Assembly (NCBI GenBank): GCA_040394475.1
Contig: JBEBSD010000078.1
Coordinates: 1-29,463 of the forward strand
Direction: 5' to 3'
DNA length: 29,463 nucleotides
Origin: JBEBSD01 sp040394475
Lineage (GTDB): Bacteria; Bacteroidota; Bacteroidia; Cytophagales; Spirosomataceae
Program-made: the position numbers and the translations under genes
In this document: one piece after another, positions 24,201 to 29,463 of the stretch
How the letters are laid out: every line of letters begins with the position of its first letter
Position numbering within the stretch: position 1 is the stretch's first letter
The notes under the pieces: model-generated
Told to the model about the DNA's origin: nothing
Database searches by the model: none
What the model saw: only the letters and a program-made list of their open reading frames with translations

Positions 24201-24575
24201 GAAAACTCCACTTTATTTACCTATCACCTGGACCGGTGGACCCCGGAAACTCCCAATGCCCGTTTCCCGAAAACCAGGATGGGGAGCGGCGAAGCACGCA
24301 GCGGCATCAATGACAGTTTCTCGAGCTTCTGGCTGGAAAATGCTTCTTATTTCCGGCTGAAACACCTTGAGATAGGATACAGTATTCCCGCCAGCGTCCT
24401 GAACAGGGTCAAACTGACCGGGGCGAGAGTACTGCTCAGCGCCGAAAACCTGCTTACCATTACGGATTTCCTGGGCTACGATCCCGAAACTCCGACCGGC
24501 ACCGGCGCGCGATTGGTAGAGGCACGCTATCCACTTGCCAAAGTATTCAATTTTGGCGTCAATCTTACTTTTTAA
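21192..24575 (+). CDS. susC: SusC/RagA TonB-dependent outer-membrane transporter with STN signalling domain (PUL 2)
   Basis: 1127 residues. ATG 21192 is taken as start; an internal ATG (MKISFIQ, codon 15) is an alternative, and the same arrangement is present in the first SusC. The order is signal peptide (about 15-40, ending AAAQ), STN domain (48-118), carboxypeptidase-regulatory-like domain (145-213), TonB box EEVVVVGYG (222-230), plug with LTLIDGVP and AAIYGSRATGGVILVTTKSGK, then the large barrel ending VNLTF. It differs from the PUL 1 transporter in plug and barrel and so probably takes a different oligosaccharide. The STN domain predicts signalling through the FecR encoded just upstream. 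susD follows after 11 bases. Confidence 0.95.
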   Translation: MKSRLFLNPFLYHLMKISFIQALLAVIFTGVSMAHSAAAQELLNRKVSLSVENEELRKVLLQIEKQAVVKFAYRPRLLPAHYRISFTAVNEPLADVLEKVIGPLQLRYEVVGQQIILSRERGAPAKSSDASGGNQAGTYLDERTLSGKVTDENGTGLPGVNILVKGTQRGVVTNAGGDYTLEVPDDEAVLVFSFVGYLTQEATVGSRTSLDIVLQVDEKALEEVVVVGYGTQRKVNMTGAVGVIEPKNIENRPVVSVVEALQGQVTGLNVVRTGGQPGNQAFDFRIRGTSTFTSNPVLTLIDGVPSSLERINPNDIESISVLKDAASAAIYGSRATGGVILVTTKSGKSGKPRVTINSSWGLQQPTRFPEKVSALDHALLSNEARANDGGGPKFTDAEIQRFSAADWVDHDWDNYMFKSGMLSNQNVSLSGGSDSHDYYLSFGYLNQDGIIINTGYERLNIQLNQNIRVSDKLKLSIKTGYVPSTRIAPGGGTLGNMLAFVGAQPKTDAIKTADGRWLQNATNIGGGNPIATASEEGGQQVLKSNRIHGNFSIDYELLPKLKLTGIYGISRNQSRQRDYRKKITLYRQDNHDQIASQSVDNFLDIDNASDILQNVNFLANYTNTFNHHSFSIMGGTMAEWFKSENDRVSTRDFLTDNIYTISAGSSDPTLWTIAGSAADWALASVISRATYSYKDKYLLEGSFRYDGSSRFADGLRWGFFPSASLGWVVSEENFLRSNHVLTFLKLRGSWGQVGNQNVGFYPFANTLAQTTYFFNGIPHRGVTTSGAPNPLLTWETKESVNIGIDGSLFKNIIEFSVDLFKERTSDILLQLPLPTTFGQPEPVQNVGTVGNRGWELELRHRNTVGAFHYGLSFQVSDATNKVIDMGGVSPRIAGNTITEEGRPMNEWFGWRSIGFFQSDGEVANAPFQNPRTSPGDIRYEENGGDPMTITSADRVRLGRSDPRFPYGVRLNMSYKNFDFIAFGQGVMRHMVWSNGWTANNFDRENSTLFTYHLDRWTPETPNARFPKTRMGSGEARSGINDSFSSFWLENASYFRLKHLEIGYSIPASVLNRVKLTGARVLLSAENLLTITDFLGYDPETPTGTGARLVEARYPLAKVFNFGVNLTF

Positions 24576-24586
24576 ACTCCAGCGTC

Positions 24587-26110
24587 ATGAATAGACTCTT
24601 AACCTTATCGGCACTCCTACTGGTGAGTATGCTATATTCCTGCCAGGATTTCCTGGAAAGGACTCCTTTGGACCGCCCTTCCACCGAAACATTCTGGCAA
24701 TCTGCCGAACAGGCAGAATTATGGGTAAACAATCTGTACAACGGCCTCGGGAACATTGCAGATTCCAAATTCGAAGCCTTCAGTGACAATGCATTCGGCA
24801 GGGCAGGATTCGGCGCCAACAACGTCGCCGACGGATCCTTTGAGCCCAATGACGCCGATGTGCTGGGCCAGTGGAACTACCGGAAAATACGGGAGTCCCT
24901 GGAGTTCTTTGAAAACATAGAACGCGTGCAGAATATTACCCCGGATCAGTTGAACGAGCTTTCAGGACAGGTCAATTTCCTGCTTGCCTATCAGTATTTT
25001 CGCCTGGCTACGCTTTACCGGGATGTTCCGCTGGTCACCAAACCTCTGAACGTCGCCGAAAGTGATGTCCCGAAATCCCCGAAGGGCGAGGTCGTCAGCT
25101 ATCTGCTGGAGCGACTGGATCTGGCCATTTCCCAGTTACCTGTTTCCTGGCCTGCAAGCGAGAACGGCCGTATCACGAAGGGCGCTGCGCTGGCCTTGAA
25201 AGCACGTGTGCTATTGTATAATGAACGGTGGGCGGAAGCGGCCGATGCCGCGCAGGAGGTCATTAACCTGGGCGTGTATGAACTGCATCCAAACTTTGAC
25301 GAATTGTTTCTGGAAGCCTTTAACAACCGCACCAGGGAAACCATTTTGGAAGCACAATATGCCGAGAATGCAAAAACACACGACCTCGGCCGGCACTATA
25401 ATTACCGGAGCATCGACGGGTTTGCCATTATTCAGCCCTTTCCGGAGCTGGCCGAAGCCTTTCCGATGGCAGACGGACTTCCCATTCAGGAGTCCCCGCT
25501 GTATAACCCCGCCAATCCGTTTGAAAACAGGGACCCTCGCTTTTACGCCACGTTTAACTTCCCCGGCAGGGAAATGAACGGGGTGGTTTTCGATCCGCTT
25601 AACGATGCCCTGGATGCCCAGTTTACCTTTACGTACCTGTTCTTTCGCAAGTACGTGGCGGACTTCAGGCGGGACAAACTGATTCTTTACAAGAACTGGT
25701 ACGTTTTCCGTTACGCCGATGTGCTTTTGATGTATGCCGAAGCTAAAAACGAAGCTTCAGGCCCGGATGCCTCGGTATATGAGGTATTGGATCTGATCAG
25801 GAACAGAGCCGGTTTACCTTCCGTCGAACGGGGAAAGTACAATGACCAGGGGTCCCTCAGGGAATTCATCCGGAATGAAAGAAGGGTCGAACTGGCGGGA
25901 GAAGGCTTGCGGTATTTCGATATAATCCGCTGGAAGACTGCCGCGGATGTTTTAAACGGTCAGTTTACGAGCCTGGAGGTACCGGGCTGGCTTCCGCTGA
26001 AAAACGTACAAACGCGGACTTTCCTGCCGGCCAAGCACTACGTCTGGCCGATTCCGCAAACCGCTATTGACCGGGCCATCAACCTGGAACAACATGCCGA
26101 ATGGCGATAA
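24587..26110 (+). CDS. susD: SusD/RagB-family surface glycan-binding lipoprotein (PUL 2)
   Basis: 507 residues with lipoprotein signal MNRLLTLSALLLVSMLYSC (Cys19) and the typical mature start QDFLERTPLDRP. Helical TPR-like units include LLAYQYFRLATLYRDVPLV (about 130-148). The family's C-terminal motifs are VFRYADVLLMYAEAKNEA and RNERRVELAGEGLRYFDIIRW, and the end PIPQTAIDRAINLEQH is the usual closing motif. It forms the lid of the adjacent SusC. The 11-base gap implies translational coupling. Divergence from the PUL 1 SusD over the ligand-binding half agrees with a different substrate. Confidence 0.95.
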   Translation: MNRLLTLSALLLVSMLYSCQDFLERTPLDRPSTETFWQSAEQAELWVNNLYNGLGNIADSKFEAFSDNAFGRAGFGANNVADGSFEPNDADVLGQWNYRKIRESLEFFENIERVQNITPDQLNELSGQVNFLLAYQYFRLATLYRDVPLVTKPLNVAESDVPKSPKGEVVSYLLERLDLAISQLPVSWPASENGRITKGAALALKARVLLYNERWAEAADAAQEVINLGVYELHPNFDELFLEAFNNRTRETILEAQYAENAKTHDLGRHYNYRSIDGFAIIQPFPELAEAFPMADGLPIQESPLYNPANPFENRDPRFYATFNFPGREMNGVVFDPLNDALDAQFTFTYLFFRKYVADFRRDKLILYKNWYVFRYADVLLMYAEAKNEASGPDASVYEVLDLIRNRAGLPSVERGKYNDQGSLREFIRNERRVELAGEGLRYFDIIRWKTAADVLNGQFTSLEVPGWLPLKNVQTRTFLPAKHYVWPIPQTAIDRAINLEQHAEWR

Positions 26111-26224
26111 GCGGACGAATTATCCGAAAAGGCCTGTCCGGAATATGGCCGACTCATTCGAACACGCCCGTCGGCTGCACGGGTAAGTACCCTTAAACCA
26201 GTAATTCAATTCTTTTAAACAATC

Positions 26225-27454
26225 ATGAAGAACCAACCTGATAGCTTCTCCTGCTTTCGCAGCGTTTACATTTTCGGAAGAGTATTGCTTCTCCTCCTCC
26301 TATGGTCGTGCACCGGCGGCGTGATGGGACAGCCCCCCCATCCTGTCTCCAACCCTTCCTCTCCGCTGATGCTGGCCGGTGACTGGCTGCCCGACGATAC
26401 GCACCGGATCGATTATGATCAACTGCCCCGTCTGCCGGGATCACATATGTTCGTCAATGACGTCCGCCTGCAAATGGGGGTCAATCAGCACAATTACCTG
26501 GCGTTCCATGACGGACAATACTGGATTATGTGGAGCGACGGCCCGGGTATAGAAGACCGGGTCGGCCAGCGGGTCAAATACGCTACCAGTCCGGACGGGC
26601 TCAAATGGTCAGCGCCGCAGTACCTGACCCCGGTCCCGGAAGGAGCCAATACGCCTTCCCTTTACGGCACACGTTCCGAGCGCGGTTTCCGTTACATCGC
26701 CCGGGGTTTCTGGCTGCGCAACAACGAACTCCTGGCCCTGGCTTCTCTCGACGAAGCTGCAGGCTTTTTCGGCCCCGGCCTCGCGCTGAGAGCCTTCCGG
26801 TACAACAAAACCTGGGACAAATGGGAAGACATCGGCGTGGTGCACGAGGATGCTATTAACAACTTCTCTCCTCAGCAGCTCCCGGGCGGTGAATGGATGA
26901 TGTCCCGCAGGAAACACGACTATACTACCTCGGGAGTGGAATTTCTCATCGGCGGTGTCGGCAAACTTACCGACTGGAAGTCTTTCCCGGTCCTCGGATC
27001 GGCCAGCGAACTGGCGGCGGAAGAGCCTACCTGGTGGGTACTGCCCGACAGTAACCTCGCGGCGCTCTTCCGCGACAACCGGAAAAGCGGCTTCTTATAC
27101 CGTTCCTTTTCTGCCGATAACGGCCGTACCTGGTCTACCCCCGTCCGCACCAATTTTCCCGACGCCCGCTCCAAATTCAGCAGTACCCGCCTGAAGGATG
27201 GCCGCTATGTGCTCGTATCCAATGCCAATCCCGAAAAACGGGATCCGCTGGTCCTTTCGATCAGCGATGATGGCATCGTATTCAATAAAATGTATTACCT
27301 GGTGGGCGGAAGGCATGTCGATTATCCCCATGTAATCGAGCACGACGGCCACTTACTGGTTGCTTTCGCAGGCGGCAAACAAACTGTAGAAGTAATCAAA
27401 ATCCGCCTTTCCGATATTGACAGTCTGAAAATGATCCCTCAAAAAAATAAGTAA
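26225..27454 (+). CDS. Sialidase-superfamily (BNR/Asp-box) six-bladed propeller lipoprotein, putative exo-glycosidase
   Basis: 409 residues, ATG 26225. After a basic N-region and hydrophobic stretch LLLLLLWSC (lipobox Cys29) the protein is probably lipidated. Asp-box motifs S-x-D-x-G-x-x-W are seen at SPDGLKWSAP (122-131) and SADNGRTWSTP (296-306), with a degenerate SDDGIVFNK (347-355). The pattern MWSDGPG...KYATSPDG, EEPTWWVLPDSNLAALFRDN and GGRHVDYPHVIEHDGHLLVAFAGGK is typical of six-bladed sialidase-fold enzymes annotated as exo-alpha-sialidase. Specificity is open: true sialidases need an arginine triad that I cannot assign with confidence, and related propellers act on rhamnosyl-glucuronate linkages. 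It follows susD by 114 bases and precedes the FAD oxidoreductase by 5, so it is part of the PUL 2 operon. Confidence 0.82.
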   Translation: MKNQPDSFSCFRSVYIFGRVLLLLLLWSCTGGVMGQPPHPVSNPSSPLMLAGDWLPDDTHRIDYDQLPRLPGSHMFVNDVRLQMGVNQHNYLAFHDGQYWIMWSDGPGIEDRVGQRVKYATSPDGLKWSAPQYLTPVPEGANTPSLYGTRSERGFRYIARGFWLRNNELLALASLDEAAGFFGPGLALRAFRYNKTWDKWEDIGVVHEDAINNFSPQQLPGGEWMMSRRKHDYTTSGVEFLIGGVGKLTDWKSFPVLGSASELAAEEPTWWVLPDSNLAALFRDNRKSGFLYRSFSADNGRTWSTPVRTNFPDARSKFSSTRLKDGRYVLVSNANPEKRDPLVLSISDDGIVFNKMYYLVGGRHVDYPHVIEHDGHLLVAFAGGKQTVEVIKIRLSDIDSLKMIPQKNK

Positions 27455-27459
27455 CTCCT

Positions 27460-29427
27460 ATGAACCGCAGATATTTTATTAAGGTCAGCGCACTCGGAAC
27501 ACTCGTATCCATCGCCGGGTCCTCCGCCTGTACGAGCCCTGCCGGCGCCACCGGCACTACCGATGTGCTTGTGGCAGGAGGTACGCCGGCCGGTATTATG
27601 GCAGCCATCGCTGCGGCCCGTTCGGGTGTAAAGGTCACGCTGGTAGAGTACCACCGGCATATCGGGGGCCTGTCGACCAGCGGACTGGGGAAGAGTGATA
27701 TTGAAAACAAGGATGCAATTGCCGGGCTGTTCAAAGAATTCACCGGGAATATTCTCCGCTATTATACCGGGAAATACGGCCCCGATTCGGAAAACGTCAG
27801 GAAGTGCAAAGACGGCTATTATTATGAACCCTCTGTGGCCGAGCACGTTTTCAATGAGATGATCGCAGCCGAACCGGGCATTACCCTGATGACGGGCTAC
27901 CAGCTGGAACAGGTCCTGACAACGGCAGATACGATCCGGGAAGCCGGCTTCCGGAACCGGGCAAACCAGGAAACAATCTCGCTGAAAGCAACCGTGTTTA
28001 TCGATGCTACCTACGAGGGGGATGTATACGCCATGGCCGGGGCGGCCTACCGGCTGGGAAGGGAAGGGAAGGCTGAATTCAACGAAGCGCACGCCGGCAG
28101 GATTTTCTTTGATTACAATGAAAATGAGTTCCTGGAAGGGAGCACCGGCGAGGGAGATCACCGGATCCCGGCCTACACGTACCGCCTATGCCTTACCGAC
28201 GATCCGGACAACAGCTACGTGATGAAAACCCCTCCGGAAGGGTATGACCGGACCAATTATACGAAATATTTCGAAGACCTGCGGGAAGGCCGGCTGGGAG
28301 GCCCCAAGGTGTTTAAAGAAGGACATGGTTACTATAAGGCGCACTTTGACACCATGGTGAGGGTGTTTTCTTTCGCGGAAATCCCCAACCGGAAATACGA
28401 TGTCAATACCAATCCCCGTCCGTTGGGTTTCCCGTTTGCAGAAGAAAATTACACGTATGCGGAGGCTGACTGGGAAACCCGGGAAAAGGTATTCCGGCGC
28501 CATCGGGAGCTGGCGCTCGGATTGCTGTATTTCATTCAGAACGATGCGGAAATACCGGAAGCTCATCGGGAGCTGGCCAACCAATACCATCTGCCCCTGG
28601 ACGAATTTACGGACAACGGGCATTTCCCCTGGCAGCTTTATGTACGGGAAGCCCGGCGGCTCACGGGAATTTATACGCTTACCGAAAACGATGTCACCCT
28701 CCGGCAGGGCGCAGGCCGTACATCCGTTTTCCATGACACCATCATTGCCGGTGAGTTTCCTATCGACAGCTTCCCCTGCTCCAAAGAGCCCTCTTCTGAC
28801 AAAAAAGTACTGGAGGGTTACATCGGGATGCTGCCCATCTCGGCCTACCAAATCCCTTATCGTGTCCTGCTGCCCGAAAAATTAAACGGCCTTATCGTCC
28901 CGGTAGCAGCCTCCACCACGCATGTGGCTTACTCTACGTTACGAATGGAGCCGCTCTGGATGGGGATAGGTCAGGCAGCAGGTGTGGCCGCAGCCCTGGC
29001 GGTTAACCATGCACTCGAACCGAGGGATGTCCCTATTGTTCTCCTGCAGCAATCCCTGATCGGGAAAGGCCAGATTCTCACCTATTTTGAGGACCTGGAT
29101 CCAAACGACAAAGCCCATGAAGCCGCGCAGTTCTGGGGCTGCCGGGGCTTCTTCGAATCGTATCACGCAGGATTGCACGAACCTGTAACCGGTCCGGTGC
29201 TGAACCAATGGCTTCAGCTGTACTATGAACATGCCGGCATCGACCAGGCCCTGCACCCGGTTGAACCGGGGACCGTCAGCCTGTCCGGTTTCAGGCGCCT
29301 GCTGGAAACCCTGAACAGCGAACTGGCCGGTTCTGCCCATTGGCAGTATGAGGAACGGGAAGCAACACTACCGGCTTTGAAAGGAGAAGTCTGCCTGGCT
29401 TTTTATCAGTTGATTGGGGGGGTGTAA
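27460..29427 (+). CDS. Tat-exported FAD-dependent oxidoreductase (FAD_oxidored family)
   Basis: 655 residues, beginning five bases after the propeller gene. MNRRYFIKVS is a twin-arginine signal and SSAC (Cys24) a possible lipobox, so a folded flavoprotein is probably exported and perhaps lipid-anchored. The dinucleotide-binding motif is VLVAGGTPAGIMAAIAAARSG (about 36-56) with the ribose-binding acid E63; HIGGLSTSGLG (67-77) and ATVFIDATYEGDVYAMAG follow the FAD_oxidored (PF12831) pattern. The C-terminal half ends the FAD domain with YSTLRMEPLWMGIGQAAGVAAALA. Members are often misnamed xanthan lyase; biochemical roles are largely unknown. Placement at the end of a PUL suggests oxidation of a sugar or sugar acid released by the propeller enzyme. 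It is complete, and the window ends 36 bases later. Confidence 0.88.
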   Translation: MNRRYFIKVSALGTLVSIAGSSACTSPAGATGTTDVLVAGGTPAGIMAAIAAARSGVKVTLVEYHRHIGGLSTSGLGKSDIENKDAIAGLFKEFTGNILRYYTGKYGPDSENVRKCKDGYYYEPSVAEHVFNEMIAAEPGITLMTGYQLEQVLTTADTIREAGFRNRANQETISLKATVFIDATYEGDVYAMAGAAYRLGREGKAEFNEAHAGRIFFDYNENEFLEGSTGEGDHRIPAYTYRLCLTDDPDNSYVMKTPPEGYDRTNYTKYFEDLREGRLGGPKVFKEGHGYYKAHFDTMVRVFSFAEIPNRKYDVNTNPRPLGFPFAEENYTYAEADWETREKVFRRHRELALGLLYFIQNDAEIPEAHRELANQYHLPLDEFTDNGHFPWQLYVREARRLTGIYTLTENDVTLRQGAGRTSVFHDTIIAGEFPIDSFPCSKEPSSDKKVLEGYIGMLPISAYQIPYRVLLPEKLNGLIVPVAASTTHVAYSTLRMEPLWMGIGQAAGVAAALAVNHALEPRDVPIVLLQQSLIGKGQILTYFEDLDPNDKAHEAAQFWGCRGFFESYHAGLHEPVTGPVLNQWLQLYYEHAGIDQALHPVEPGTVSLSGFRRLLETLNSELAGSAHWQYEEREATLPALKGEVCLAFYQLIGGV

Positions 29428-29463
29428 AGGGAATGGGCAATGGGGAATGGGCGCGCTGCAGGA
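29428..29463. repeat. Start of an inverted copy of the composite repeat
   Basis: Directly after the oxidoreductase stop, GGGAATGGGCAATGGGGAAT and GGGCGCGCTGCAGGA appear. Their reverse complement, CTGCAGCGCG followed by CCCATTC, CCCATTG, CCCATTC heptamers, matches the second unit of the array at 17416-17775 (CTGCAGCG at 17571-17578, then CCCATTC and CCCGTTG). The element is cut off by the window end. Confidence 0.8.

Overview
The window looks like a chromosomal segment of a free-living, polysaccharide-degrading Bacteroidota, most likely of the Cytophagales/Spirosoma-Dyadobacter type. This is inferred from gene families; no marker gene is present. The signs are two SusC/SusD pairs, FecI-type ECF sigma and FecR anti-sigma pairs, SusC proteins with an N-terminal STN domain, lipoproteins with Bacteroidota-type export signals, few Shine-Dalgarno sequences, and intergenic heptamer repeats. 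No tRNA, rRNA, CRISPR, transposase or phage gene was seen.

Region 1 (95-11954, minus strand) is a complete polysaccharide utilisation locus (PUL 1). In transcription order it holds an ECF sigma factor, a FecR anti-sigma factor, SusC, SusD, a secreted all-helical toroid protein, a BNR-propeller protein with a lyase-like histidine pair, and a second helical-toroid protein. The enzyme set suggests a uronic-acid-containing glycan cleaved by lyase chemistry; the substrate is not proven.

Region 2 (12336-15598, minus strand) holds unrelated envelope genes: a secreted DUF1080 protein, a surface lipoprotein with Lipoprotein_15 repeats, a 59-residue lipoprotein, an SPW-type membrane protein and a DUF2892/SRPBCC protein. 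A periplasmic M20 amidohydrolase (16015-17313, minus) and a Tat-exported phosphotriesterase-family hydrolase (17862-18875, plus) then diverge from a 360-base composite repeat array.

Region 3 (19103-29427, plus strand) is a second PUL (PUL 2): ECF sigma, heptamer-repeat spacer, FecR, SusC, SusD, sialidase-superfamily propeller, and Tat-exported FAD oxidoreductase. The right edge of the window begins another copy of the composite repeat in inverted orientation.

The most interesting signal is in the two fecR-susC gaps. Both contain, on the strand opposite to susC, a strong intrinsic terminator with a perfect 11-bp stem and a 7-nt loop followed by a T run. Further hairpins lie between this terminator and the susC start. 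On the sense strand, about 10 bp upstream of the terminator, both gaps share a TACTG...TTATG...CGTTA...CC block that could be the ECF-dependent susC promoter. The simplest reading is a cis-antisense small RNA covering the whole susC leader in each PUL, similar in concept to DonS of Bacteroides, but here paired with an ECF/FecR trans-envelope switch. At PUL 1 three consecutive hairpins all present the same TTGGAC loop.
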